Source: Streptomyces griseiscabiei
GTDB lineage: Bacteria > Actinomycetota > Actinomycetes > Streptomycetales > Streptomycetaceae
Reading direction: 5' to 3'
NCBI RefSeq assembly: GCF_020010925.1
Contig: NZ_JAGJBZ010000002.1
Coordinates: 3,224,001-3,288,000, forward strand
Length of the DNA: 64,000 nt
The notes under the pieces are model-generated. The model saw only the letters and a program-made list of their open reading frames with translations. It searched no databases and was not told the origin of the DNA. The position numbers and the translations under genes are program-made. Position 1 is the first letter of the stretch, and each line of letters starts with the position of its first letter. This document shows positions 9,535 through 17,339 of this stretch, one piece after another.

Positions 9535-10572
9535 GTGGCCGAACACTCTGCCGGAATCCTTGCGACCGGCTCCTACGTACCCAAGGACGAGATCGACAAC
9601 GCGGAGGTCGCGCGACGGGCCGGTGCCACCGCCGAGTCGATCGGACGCGAGACCCGGACCAGGACCCGGCGCTACGCGGCACCCGACGAGGCCGCGTCCG
9701 ACCTCGCCGCCCGCGCCGCCGAACGGGCCCTCGCCCGGGCCGGCGTCCCCGCCGACCGGATCGACTACCTCGTCGTGTCCACCGCCACGGGCGACTTCCC
9801 CCAGCCGCCCACCGCGCATCTGGTGCAGAACGCCATCGACGCCCACCGCGCGACCTGCTTCGACATCGGCGCCTCCGGCAGCGGTTTCCTCTACGGACTG
9901 GACCTGGTCCGCGGTCTGCTGCGGCTGCACGGAGACGGACTCGCCCTGGTGATCTGCACCGAGGTGTTCTCGCGGTTCATCGACTTCGCCGACCACCGTA
10001 CGGCCGCGCTCCTCGGGGACGGCGCCGCCGCGGCCCTGGTCGGGCCGGTGCCCTCCGGCCACGGCCTCCTCCGCACGGTCCTGTCCGGACCCGGCGACGC
10101 CCCCGGGGCGCTGCGGATCCGGGCCGGGGGCAGCCGGGTCCCGCCGTCCCACGCCTCGGTCGCCGCCGGCGGCCATCACGTCACGGCGGACCGCCGCGCG
10201 ACACCGGACTCCGCGCGGGCGCACGGACCCGCCGCGCTGGCCGGGCTGGTGCGGGACGCCGGATACGGGCCGGAGCGGATCGACCACCTCATGGCGCACC
10301 GGTCCGCCGGGCCCCCGCCGTGGGAGCTGGCCCGCGCGTCGGGTCTGCGCAACGCCAGGGCGCACTGCACCGTCGAGGAGTACGGCGACATCGGCAGCGC
10401 CTCCCTGCCGCTCACCCTCGACCTCGTCGACCGGGCGGGACTGCTGCGCGACGGCGATCTGGTCCTGCTGGCCGGCCTCGACGGCGGTACGGCGATCGGC
10501 GCGTCACTGATGCGCTGGTCGGTGCCGGGACGGACGACGAGCGACGGCCGGGACGGCCGTCGACACCCGTGA
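9535..10572 (+). CDS. KASIII-like protein lacking catalytic Cys and Asn
   Basis: 345 residues from GTG 9535 (GAAAGG 11 bases upstream). The N-terminal half aligns without gaps with the upstream KASIII, but position 115, the nucleophile, is Gly (IGASGSGF instead of LNVVCSGF), and the active-site Asn is Asp (EEYGDIGSAS). The His is kept but in an altered setting (HLMAHRSAG). The middle region has lost the conserved FRMDG segment. The frame is open over the full length, so this is a maintained protein and not a decayed gene. Family knowledge: inactive KAS partners exist, such as chain-length factors in type II PKS and PqsB in PqsBC. Inference: it forms a heterodimer with the product of the preceding gene and shapes its substrate pocket. 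Confidence 0.84.
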   Translation: MAEHSAGILATGSYVPKDEIDNAEVARRAGATAESIGRETRTRTRRYAAPDEAASDLAARAAERALARAGVPADRIDYLVVSTATGDFPQPPTAHLVQNAIDAHRATCFDIGASGSGFLYGLDLVRGLLRLHGDGLALVICTEVFSRFIDFADHRTAALLGDGAAAALVGPVPSGHGLLRTVLSGPGDAPGALRIRAGGSRVPPSHASVAAGGHHVTADRRATPDSARAHGPAALAGLVRDAGYGPERIDHLMAHRSAGPPPWELARASGLRNARAHCTVEEYGDIGSASLPLTLDLVDRAGLLRDGDLVLLAGLDGGTAIGASLMRWSVPGRTTSDGRDGRRHP

Positions 10573-10597
10573 TGTGCGAAGTGCGAAGGAGACCGGC

Positions 10598-11395
10598 ATG
10601 CCTGTGACCCCCCTGGTCCGTGACTACGCGGACGCCGCCGTCGTGATCACCGGCGGCAGTACCGGAATCGGTCTCGCGAGCGCGCTGCGGTTCGTGGACG
10701 CCGGTGTGCGCCGGGTCGCGCTGCTCGGCCGGAACCCCGAGCGCGGCAAGGCCGCGAGGACGGCGGTCGAGAGCCGCTGCCCGGAGGCCGAGGTCGTCTT
10801 CGTCCGGGTGGACGCCAACGAGGTCCCCCAGGTGGAACGCGCCGTGGCGGAGGTGCACCGCGCCCTGGGCTCGATCGACGTCCTGGTCAACTCCACGCCC
10901 CCGCCCTCGCGTTACGGACCCGAGCTGCTCCATCGCACGCCGCTGGCCGACGTGGCGCCCATCCTCGCCACCCTGGCCGTACCGCCGATGCACATGACCC
11001 GGGCGGTGTTCCCGGTCATGCGCGAGCAGGGCGGGGGAAGCATCGTCAACATCGCCTCCGACGCCGCCAAGATCGCCACGCCGGGGGAGAGCGTCATCGG
11101 CGCGGCCCTGGCCGCGATCGTCATGTTCTCGCGGACGGCGGCGATCGAGGGGAAGCGCGACGGGATCCGGGTGAACGCCGTGACCCCTTCTCTGGTGGTC
11201 GGGACTCCGCTCGCGGACCGTGTGCTCGCCGACGGGTTCGGCAAGAAGATCTTCGAGAAGGCCGCGCGGCTCGCCCACCTCGGTGTGGCCGAGCCGGACG
11301 ACCTGGCCTCGCTCATCGTCTTCCTCGGCGGCCCCGGCGCGGCCAGGCTCACCGGCCAGGCCATCAGCGTGACGGGCGGCATCTCCGCGGCGTGA
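10598..11395 (+). CDS. SDR-fold protein without catalytic Tyr and Lys
   Basis: 265 residues from ATG 10598 (AAGGAG five bases upstream). Seen: a Rossmann motif VITGGSTGIGLA at the N-terminus and the C-terminal SDR pattern GIRVNAVTPSLV. However, NNAG is replaced by NSTP, and in the segment after NIAS the Tyr position is Ile and the Lys position is Leu (SVIGAALAAIV), at exactly the spacing found in active SDRs. The cofactor site looks usable but the proton relay is gone. It starts 25 bases after the inactive KASIII gene, so three genes form one operon in which two members have lost catalytic residues. It may bind rather than reduce a ketone, or do different chemistry. It ends before a strong terminator. 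Confidence 0.83.
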   Translation: MPVTPLVRDYADAAVVITGGSTGIGLASALRFVDAGVRRVALLGRNPERGKAARTAVESRCPEAEVVFVRVDANEVPQVERAVAEVHRALGSIDVLVNSTPPPSRYGPELLHRTPLADVAPILATLAVPPMHMTRAVFPVMREQGGGSIVNIASDAAKIATPGESVIGAALAAIVMFSRTAAIEGKRDGIRVNAVTPSLVVGTPLADRVLADGFGKKIFEKAARLAHLGVAEPDDLASLIVFLGGPGAARLTGQAISVTGGISAA

Positions 11396-11402
11396 CCCCG
11401 GT

Positions 11403-11459
11403 CGCCGCGACTGCCGTACACCGCCGCGACTCCCGCACACCGCCTCGACTCCCGTCCCG
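11403..11459. repeat. three imperfect 19-bp tandem repeats
   Basis: Three consecutive 19-bp units, each close to CGCCGCGACTCCCGCACAC, lie between the SDR-like gene and the following hairpin. The third unit is the most diverged. This is probably a slippage product in the intergenic spacer; no function is apparent. Confidence 0.65.
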
Positions 11460-11464
11460 CGCAA

Positions 11465-11512
11465 GCACGTCGTGCGGGGCCCCGGCCGGAGCCGGGACCC
11501 CGCACGACGTGC
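11465..11512. terminator. 22-bp hairpin with one mismatch, bidirectional terminator
   Basis: The stem starts GCACGTCGTGCGGGG, continues after a single C/A mismatch with CCCGGC, and closes on a CGGA loop. It separates the convergent SDR-like gene and the antF-like ligase gene. Confidence 0.85.
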
Positions 11513-11526
11513 CGGGAGAGCGCGGG

Positions 11527-13035
11527 TCAGACGGGCAGCAGCCTCTTGAGGATCTTGCCCGCCGGGTTCCGGGGCACCTCTTCGATGAAGCGGATGTGCC
11601 GGGGCCGTTTGTACGCGGCGAGAAGTCCGGCTAGATGCGTCTGCACCTCCTCGGGGGTGGTGCCTTCCTCGGCCACCACGAAGGCCAGCGGCGCCTCGCC
11701 GTAGTCGGCGTCCGTCACCCCGACCACGGCGGCGTCGTGCACCGCGGGATGGGAACGCAGCGCCTGTTCGATCTCCCTGGGGTACACGTTCTGCCCCGCC
11801 CGGATGATCAGGTCCTTGCTCCGGTCGACCAGGTGCACCCGGCCCTCACCGTCGATGAAACCGAGGTCACCGGTACGGGTCCAGCCGTCCACCGTGATGT
11901 CGGCGGTGGCCTTCTCGTCGTCCCAGTAGCCGCGCATCACACCGGGGCCGCGCACACAGATCTCCCCGATGACACCGGTGGCCGTCTCCCGGTCCTTCGC
12001 GTCCAGGGCCTTCACCGACATACCGGGGATCACCCGGCCGGCCGGGATCACCTCGGCGCTGCCGGGGGCGGGGTGCTCGTCCGGACCGAGCGTGACGAAC
12101 GGACCGCCCACCTCGGTCATCCCGTAGACCTGCCGGAAGCCGCACCCGAGCCGCTCGGCGGCCTCGGCGTGGATCTCCGGCGGCATCGGCGCCGCGCCGT
12201 ACAGCACCTCGCGCAGACTCGACAGGTCCGTGCTCTCCAGCGACTTCGCCCGCATCAGGAAACGCAGCATCTGGGGCACCAGCCAGACGTGCGTGGCCCG
12301 GTTGTCCTCGATCGCCGCCAGCGCCCGCTGCGGCTGGAAACCCGGCGTGAGGACCACGGTGGCGCCCGCGGCCATGTACGTGAGGGAGACGACCATGCTG
12401 CCGTGGTACAGCGGGCAGCAGTTGACCATCACCATGCCGTCCGTGGGCCCGGCCTGGGTGAGCCAGCCGAGCGCGATGGCCCGGAACGAGGCGTGGTCGA
12501 CGGCGACGCCCTTGGCCCGGCCGGTGGTCGCCGAGGTGTGCAGGATCGCCGCGAGCGCGTCGTCCGGCACCTCGGGCAGGCCCGCGCCCCCCGCGGTGTC
12601 CGCCGCGGACCCGTCGCCGGGGACCGGTCCGTCCCCGGCGCACATCGCGGCGAACTCCGCGTCGTCCAGCGGCACCCGGATCCGCACCGGCAGATCCGGA
12701 TGCCGGTCCAGCAGGGCCGACTCACCGACGACCGCCGCAGGGGTGCAGCGTTCCGCGATCCCGGTCACCTCGGCGGGGGTGAGGCTGTGGTTGAGGGGGA
12801 CGAAGACCGCGCCCAGCCGGGCCAGCGCGAAGTACGTCTCCAGCACCTCGATACGGTCCAGCGAGAGGACGGCCACCCGGTCGCCGGCGCGGATGCCGCG
12901 CCCGGCGAGCCCGTGCGCGAGCCGGGCCACCCGGTCGTCGAACTCGGCCCAGGTGACCGAGCGACGGGCGTCCACCAGCGCCTTGCGGTCCGGGAAACAC
13001 TGGCGGTTGCGCCGCAGCAGCTGGGTCAGCCACAT
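11527..13035 (-). CDS. antF: acyl-AMP ligase for anthranilate/arylcarboxylate (AntF-like)
   Basis: 502 residues; ATG 13035 overlaps the antG stop (TGATG), and a GTG directly before it is also possible. Seen: ANL-superfamily motifs LHTSATTGRAKGV (P-loop), VYGMTE, GWTRTGDLGFI, DRSKDLIIRAGQNVYPREIE and the C-terminal catalytic Lys in NPAGKILKRL. Family and context knowledge: in antimycin clusters AntF activates anthranilate as AMP ester and loads it on the carrier AntG. The tight coupling to a lone carrier-protein gene and the neighbouring tryptophan-to-anthranilate genes support that role. Expected reaction: anthranilate + ATP + holo-AntG gives anthraniloyl-S-AntG. A CoA ligase role is the alternative. 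Confidence 0.87.
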   Translation of the reverse strand: MWLTQLLRRNRQCFPDRKALVDARRSVTWAEFDDRVARLAHGLAGRGIRAGDRVAVLSLDRIEVLETYFALARLGAVFVPLNHSLTPAEVTGIAERCTPAAVVGESALLDRHPDLPVRIRVPLDDAEFAAMCAGDGPVPGDGSAADTAGGAGLPEVPDDALAAILHTSATTGRAKGVAVDHASFRAIALGWLTQAGPTDGMVMVNCCPLYHGSMVVSLTYMAAGATVVLTPGFQPQRALAAIEDNRATHVWLVPQMLRFLMRAKSLESTDLSSLREVLYGAAPMPPEIHAEAAERLGCGFRQVYGMTEVGGPFVTLGPDEHPAPGSAEVIPAGRVIPGMSVKALDAKDRETATGVIGEICVRGPGVMRGYWDDEKATADITVDGWTRTGDLGFIDGEGRVHLVDRSKDLIIRAGQNVYPREIEQALRSHPAVHDAAVVGVTDADYGEAPLAFVVAEEGTTPEEVQTHLAGLLAAYKRPRHIRFIEEVPRNPAGKILKRLLPV

Positions 13036-13286
13036 CACGCACCGTCCGGCCGCGCGGCGGCGGGGGCACGGTCGGCGAGGAACCGCTCGTAGTCCCCGAT
13101 CGTGGACAGCTCCTCCATGTCCGGGGCGGTGATCTCCACCCCCATGCGCTGCTCGACGAGGAGGACCAGACGCACCAGGTCCCCCGAGTCGATGCCGCTG
13201 GCGGCCAGATCGGTGTCGTCGCCGAGTTTCTCGGCGTACTCCGACGTGCCGGTCAGTTCGGTGAGTAGCTCACGGATGGTGCTCAT
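13035..13286 (-). CDS. antG: discrete acyl carrier protein (AntG-like)
   Basis: 83 residues, ATG 13286 with GAAAGGTGG six bases upstream. The phosphopantetheine attachment Ser is in [10 protein letters not shown] (Ser34), within a typical four-helix carrier-protein sequence. In antimycin biosynthesis the homologue carries anthranilate while the ring is oxidised to 3-aminosalicylate and then hands it to the NRPS. Here it is cotranscribed with the ligase and divergent from the ring-oxygenase operon, the same arrangement as antGF/antHIJKL. No phosphopantetheinyl transferase gene is present in the window, so activation must come from elsewhere. Confidence 0.87.
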   Translation of the reverse strand: MSTIRELLTELTGTSEYAEKLGDDTDLAASGIDSGDLVRLVLLVEQRMGVEITAPDMEELSTIGDYERFLADRAPAAARPDGA

Positions 13287-13505
13287 ACAGGTCCACCTTT
13301 CGAAGCGCCAAGCGGTGTCTCGGATCGGAAGGAGGAGCGGCGGGCCGCCCGCAATCCCCGCCACCGCTGTGGTGTTGCTCACGCCCTCGCCGCACACGGT
13401 GAGGGATTGCGCCCGCCGCCCGGCCACTCCTCCCTCTGTGAAGCCCCGCACCGGGGGCACTTCACACGGTCCGGACAGCGGGGCAAAGGGGAGCGGAGGT
13501 TCCAG
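13287..13505. promoter_or_regulatory. divergent promoter region antGF / antHIJKL-NOP
   Basis: 219 bases between divergent operons. The octamer GGGATTGC occurs twice in inverted orientation: GCAATCCC at 13351-13358 for the leftward gene and GGGATTGC at 13403-13410 for the rightward gene, each preceded by GGTG. Each copy is followed downstream by a CTCCTC-containing stretch. Matching elements pointing outward are what two promoters read by the same sigma factor would look like; the ECF sigma factor encoded at 20315-20902 is the obvious candidate. This is inference; the same octamer also occurs by chance inside coding sequence elsewhere. Confidence 0.5.
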
Positions 13506-14549
13506 ATGGCCACCGAGGCAGATGCCACGGCCGTCGCGGCGGACGACGACACACACCTCGACGCCCGCGACGACACACACCTCGACGCCTACTTCGAGGA
13601 GCTCGTCGCGGCCGGCGAGCGGATAGAACCCCGCGACTGGCTGCCCGACGGGTACCGGCGGATGGTGATCCGGCAGATCGCCCAGCACGCCCACTCGGAG
13701 ATCATCGGGATGCAGCCGGAGGGCTCCTGGCTGACCCGGGCCCCCTCCCTGCGCCGCAAGGCCGCCCTCCTCGCCAAGGTGCAGGACGAGGCCGGACACG
13801 GCCTGTACCTGTACGCGGCGGCGGGCACCCTCGGCGTCACCCGGGCCGAACTCCTCGACGCGCTGCACAGCGGTCACCAGCGCTCCTCGGACACCTTCAA
13901 CCACCCCGCGCTCACCTGGGCCGACACCGGGGCGATCGCCTGGCTGACGGACGGCGCGGCGGTCATCAACCAGGCCCCGCTGTGCCGCACCTCCTACGGC
14001 CCGTACGCGCGGGCCATGCAGCGGGTGTGCCAGGAGGAGACCTTCCACGTCCGCCAGGGGTACGACCTGCTGTGGTCCCTGTGCCGGGGCACGCCGGCGC
14101 AGCGGGAGATGGCGCAGGACGCCGTCGACCGCTGGTGGCTGCCCGCGGTCGCCCTGATGTTCGGCCCGCCGGACACGGTCGAGGGCAGCGGCGGCGACGC
14201 GCGGGCCGCCGCCGTGGGCGCCGCGGTCAGCCGCCGCTCGATGGCCTGGGGCATCAAGGCCCACACCAACGACGAGCTGCGGCAGCGGTTCGTGGACACC
14301 GTCGTCCCGCAGGCCGAGCGGCTCGGGGTGACCCTGCCCGACCCGGCGATCCGCTGGAACGCCGAGCGCGGACACCACGACTTCACCCCGGTCGACTGGC
14401 AGGTGTACCGCACGGCCCTGGCCGCCGGCGCGCAGTGCGGCCGGCAGCGGCTGGCGCACCGGATCGCCGCCCACGAGAACGGGGCCTGGGTACGCGCGGC
14501 GGCCGACGCCTACGCGGCACGCCGCACGACGGAAGGACGCCAGCAGTGA
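13506..14549 (+). CDS. antH: ring-oxygenase catalytic subunit, PaaA-like (AntH)
   Basis: 347 residues from ATG 13506 (GGAGG six bases upstream). It is the di-iron subunit of a PaaABCDE-type multicomponent oxygenase: ferritin-like helices with iron-ligand pairs in [12 protein letters not shown] and [14 protein letters not shown]. In phenylacetate catabolism PaaA epoxidises phenylacetyl-CoA; in antimycin clusters the homologue acts on carrier-bound anthranilate to give 3-aminosalicylate. Context decides for the latter: no other paa catabolic gene is present and antG/antF are adjacent. The N-terminus has an exact 24-bp tandem duplication (DDTHLDA twice), probably a recent slippage event in a disordered tail. 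First gene of an eight-gene rightward operon. Confidence 0.88.
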   Translation: MATEADATAVAADDDTHLDARDDTHLDAYFEELVAAGERIEPRDWLPDGYRRMVIRQIAQHAHSEIIGMQPEGSWLTRAPSLRRKAALLAKVQDEAGHGLYLYAAAGTLGVTRAELLDALHSGHQRSSDTFNHPALTWADTGAIAWLTDGAAVINQAPLCRTSYGPYARAMQRVCQEETFHVRQGYDLLWSLCRGTPAQREMAQDAVDRWWLPAVALMFGPPDTVEGSGGDARAAAVGAAVSRRSMAWGIKAHTNDELRQRFVDTVVPQAERLGVTLPDPAIRWNAERGHHDFTPVDWQVYRTALAAGAQCGRQRLAHRIAAHENGAWVRAAADAYAARRTTEGRQQ

Positions 14550-14854
14550 GCCGCGCGCACGAGACCGCCGGGGCGCAGCAGCCCTGGGAGGTGTTCATCA
14601 GACCGCGTCGGGGCCTCGCCCACCAGCACGTCGGTTCCGTGCACGGCGCGGACGCCGACATGGCCATCGCCAACGCCAGGGACCTCTACACCCGGCGCGG
14701 GGACCCGGTGTCGATCTGGGTGGTGCGCTCCGACGGCGTACGGGCCTCGTCGCCGGGCGAGAAGGACCCCTTCTTCAGCAACCGGGCCGACAAGCCCTAC
14801 CGGTATCCGCAGCAGTACGTGCCACTCAACGAGGCGGACGACCATGACGAGTGA
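14546..14854 (+). CDS. antI: ring-oxygenase small subunit, PaaB-like (AntI)
   Basis: 102 residues; GTG 14546 overlaps the antH stop (GTGA), with GGAAGGA upstream. PaaB family: starts with [23 protein letters not shown] and contains [11 protein letters not shown] and the SIWVVRS strand, ending in a [15 protein letters not shown] tail. In the PaaABC(E) complex PaaB bridges catalytic dimers and has no active site of its own. Translational coupling to antH and antJ supports a fixed stoichiometry. Confidence 0.86.
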   Translation: MSRAHETAGAQQPWEVFIRPRRGLAHQHVGSVHGADADMAIANARDLYTRRGDPVSIWVVRSDGVRASSPGEKDPFFSNRADKPYRYPQQYVPLNEADDHDE

Positions 14855-15644
14855 ACCCACCGCCGATGCCGGCATGGTGGCCGCCGGGACACGGGACCGC
14901 GACGTCGCCGCATACGCCCTGCGCCTCGGCGACGACGCGCTGATCCTCTGCCAGCGCCTGTGCGCCTGGGTGACCCACGCGCCCACCATCGAGGAGGACC
15001 TGGCCCTCTCCAACATCGCCCTGGACCTGCTCGGCCACGCCCGGACCCTGCTGAGCCTCAGCGGCCGCAGGGACGGCACGGACCTCGACGACGAGGATCT
15101 CGCGTACCGCAGGACCGAGCGGGAGTTCCGCAACGCGCTGCTGCCGGAGCTGCCGGGCGGCGACTTCGCCGCCACGATCGCCCGGCAACTGGCGTACACG
15201 CACTACTCGACCCTGCTGTACGCGGAACTCGCGGCAGCGGCCGACCCGGACCTGGCGTCCTTCGCCGCCCGCGCGGTCAAGGACGCCGAGTACCACCGCC
15301 TGCACGCCTCGCAGTGGACCGTACGGCTGGGCCTGGGCACCGAGGAGAGCCGCCGGCGGATGCGGGCGGGGCTGGAACTCATGTGGCCCTACGCGGCCGA
15401 GCTGTTCGAGGCCGACGACCTGACGGCCCGGCTCGACACCGACGGCACGGCGGTCGCCCCGGCCCGCCTGAGGACCGCCTGGGAACGGTCGACCGCCGGG
15501 GTGCTGACGGAGGCGGGGCTCACCGTCCCGGCGCCGTCCTGGCGGGCCACGGGCGGGCGTTCGGGCCTGCACACCGAGACCTTCGCCCCGCTGCTGGCCG
15601 AACTCCAGTCGGTCTTCCGGCAGTACCCCGGAGGTGAATGGTGA
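14844..15644 (+). CDS. antJ: ring-oxygenase structural subunit, PaaC-like (AntJ)
   Basis: 266 residues; ATG 14844 lies 11 bases inside the end of antI. It has a ferritin-like helical fold related to PaaA but reduced iron-ligand pattern, with ALRLGDDALILCQRLCAW, NIALDLLGHAR and VKDAEYHRLHASQW. In the Paa system PaaC forms the stable heterodimer core with PaaA. Its position between paaB-like and paaD-like genes is the normal order. Confidence 0.87.
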   Translation: MTSEPTADAGMVAAGTRDRDVAAYALRLGDDALILCQRLCAWVTHAPTIEEDLALSNIALDLLGHARTLLSLSGRRDGTDLDDEDLAYRRTEREFRNALLPELPGGDFAATIARQLAYTHYSTLLYAELAAAADPDLASFAARAVKDAEYHRLHASQWTVRLGLGTEESRRRMRAGLELMWPYAAELFEADDLTARLDTDGTAVAPARLRTAWERSTAGVLTEAGLTVPAPSWRATGGRSGLHTETFAPLLAELQSVFRQYPGGEW

Positions 15645-16138
15645 GCGCGGCCGTGCGGATGGACCTCGACCAGGTCGGGGCCCGGGTGGGAGCCGTACCG
15701 GACCCGGAACTGCCGATGGTCACCCTGGCCGACCTCGGCGTGCTCCGGTCGGTGCGGGAGGACGCGGACGGGGTCGTGGAGGTCGTCGTCACGCCGACCT
15801 ACCTCGGCTGCCCCGCGCTCCCGGTGATCGAGAGCGACCTGAGGACCGTACTGGCCGACTGCGGTCACCCCGACGGGCGGGTGACCTGGGCGCTGTCGCC
15901 CCCGTGGACCAGCGACCTGATCAGTGAGGCGGGCCGCAGCAAGCTCGCCGGACACGGCATCGCGCCCCCGGGCCCCGCCGCGGCACCGCTGCCGGTCCGG
16001 CTCGGCCTCGGCCGGCCCTGCCCGCACTGCGGCTCCGTGGCGACCCGGCCCCTCGGCCCGTTCGGGGCGACGGGCTGCCAGACGGTCCTGACCTGCACCG
16101 CCTGCCACGAGTCCTTCCCCCACATGAAGGCGGTGTGA
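15641..16138 (+). CDS. antK: PaaD-like MIP18-family assembly protein (AntK)
   Basis: 165 residues from GTG 15641, which overlaps the antJ stop and has GGAGG six bases upstream; the ATG three bases earlier is too close to that site. Seen: an N-terminal DUF59/MIP18 domain (VPDPELPMVTLADLGVLR, TPTYLGCPAL) and a C-terminal zinc-ribbon-like CPHCGS...CTACHESF segment. Family knowledge: PaaD is needed for a functional Paa oxygenase, probably for metal centre assembly. Confidence 0.86.
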   Translation: MSAAVRMDLDQVGARVGAVPDPELPMVTLADLGVLRSVREDADGVVEVVVTPTYLGCPALPVIESDLRTVLADCGHPDGRVTWALSPPWTSDLISEAGRSKLAGHGIAPPGPAAAPLPVRLGLGRPCPHCGSVATRPLGPFGATGCQTVLTCTACHESFPHMKAV

Positions 16139-17262
16139 CGGCGCCCATGACGACGACCGAGCAGGGCACGACGACCCAGCAGAGCCCGGCGGCCCCCGGC
16201 ACGCCCGGATGGCACCGGCTGCGGGTGGCCCGCGTGCGGCCGCTCACCGACGACGCGGTGGCCCTCACCCTGGACGTCCCCGACCGGCACGCCGACACCT
16301 TCGCGCACCGGCCCGGTCAGCACGTCACCGTCCGGCAGGTGCTCGACGGGACCGAGATCCGCCGCAGCTACTCGATCTGCCCGCCGCCCACCCGGCCGCG
16401 CGAACTGCGCCTGGTGGTCAAGCGCCTCGGACCGGGCGGCTTCGCCGAGTACGCCACGACCGCGCTGACCGCCGGTGACACGCTGCACCTCGCACCCCCG
16501 GCCGGCGGCTTCGGACTCATCACGCACCCCGGCGCCCACCATGTGATGGTGGCCGCCGGCAGCGGCGTCACCCCGCTGCTGAACATGGCCGCGACGGCAC
16601 TCCGGGACGACCCGCACTGCCGGGTGTCCCTCGTCTACGCCAACCGCACGCACCGGTCGGTGCTGCTCGCCGACGAACTCGCCGACCTCAAGGACGCCCA
16701 CGTCGACCGGTTCCAGACCCTGTACCTGCTGACCAGGGAGACCCGCGGGGCCCCACTGCTCTCCGGCCGCGTCGACACCGCGAGGCTGCCGGGACTGCTC
16801 CGCGCGGTCGGCGCCGAGCCCGACGGCGAGACGTACTTCTACCTCTGCGGGCCCTGGGGGCTGGTCACCTCGGCGCGCGAGGCCCTGACCCGGTGGGGCG
16901 CCGACCCGGCACGGACCCACGCCGAACTCTTCTCCCTCGCCGCGCACGACCCGGCACCCCCGGCGGCCGGACTCCGGGACCGCACCGCGCGGATCACCGC
17001 CTCGCTCGGCGGCGGCACGGCCACGGCCGTCATGGAGGAGGGGGACGCCACGATCCTGGACGCCCTGCTGCGGGTCAGACCGGACACCCCGTACTCCTGC
17101 CGCGAGGGACTGTGCGGAAGCTGCCGCGCCCGGGTGACCCGCGGAACCGTCACGACCGGCCGCCAGTACGCGCTGGGGCCCGCGGACCTCGCCGCGGGAT
17201 ACACCCTCGCCTGCCGTGCCCGGCCGGAGTCCGACGACACGGGGCTCGACTTCGACCTCTGA
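16135..17262 (+). CDS. antL: ring-oxygenase reductase, PaaE-like (AntL)
   Basis: 375 residues; GTG 16135 overlaps the antK stop. Domain order: FAD-binding barrel (RRSYSICPPPTRP), NAD(P)H-binding domain (AAGSGVTPLL, YLCGPWGLV) and a C-terminal plant-type 2Fe-2S ferredoxin with CREGLCGSCRARV and a fourth Cys in LACRARP. It passes electrons from NADPH to the di-iron subunit AntH. It is the last of five tightly coupled oxygenase genes. In antimycin clusters a ketoreductase gene (antM) follows here; in this window the next gene is the tryptophan dioxygenase after a 77-base gap. Confidence 0.88.
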   Translation: MTAPMTTTEQGTTTQQSPAAPGTPGWHRLRVARVRPLTDDAVALTLDVPDRHADTFAHRPGQHVTVRQVLDGTEIRRSYSICPPPTRPRELRLVVKRLGPGGFAEYATTALTAGDTLHLAPPAGGFGLITHPGAHHVMVAAGSGVTPLLNMAATALRDDPHCRVSLVYANRTHRSVLLADELADLKDAHVDRFQTLYLLTRETRGAPLLSGRVDTARLPGLLRAVGAEPDGETYFYLCGPWGLVTSAREALTRWGADPARTHAELFSLAAHDPAPPAAGLRDRTARITASLGGGTATAVMEEGDATILDALLRVRPDTPYSCREGLCGSCRARVTRGTVTTGRQYALGPADLAAGYTLACRARPESDDTGLDFDL

Positions 17263-17339
17263 GCGGACCAGAAGGACACGGCACGACCGCCGTCCGCTCC
17301 ACCAGCACGCCGAACAGCGCACCCTGTTGAGGAGACGCG

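Noticed and set aside
9535..10572. Pseudogene call for the second KASIII
   Set aside because: The frame is intact over its full length with a good start region and conserved surrounding residues; only the catalytic positions are changed, which suggests a maintained non-catalytic protein.
13506..17262. A phenylacetate catabolism operon or a tropone-type ring-expansion pathway
   Set aside because: Only the oxygenase genes paaABCDE are present; paaK, paaZ, paaG and the beta-oxidation genes are absent, and the flanking genes make and activate anthranilate. An AntHIJKL role fits better.
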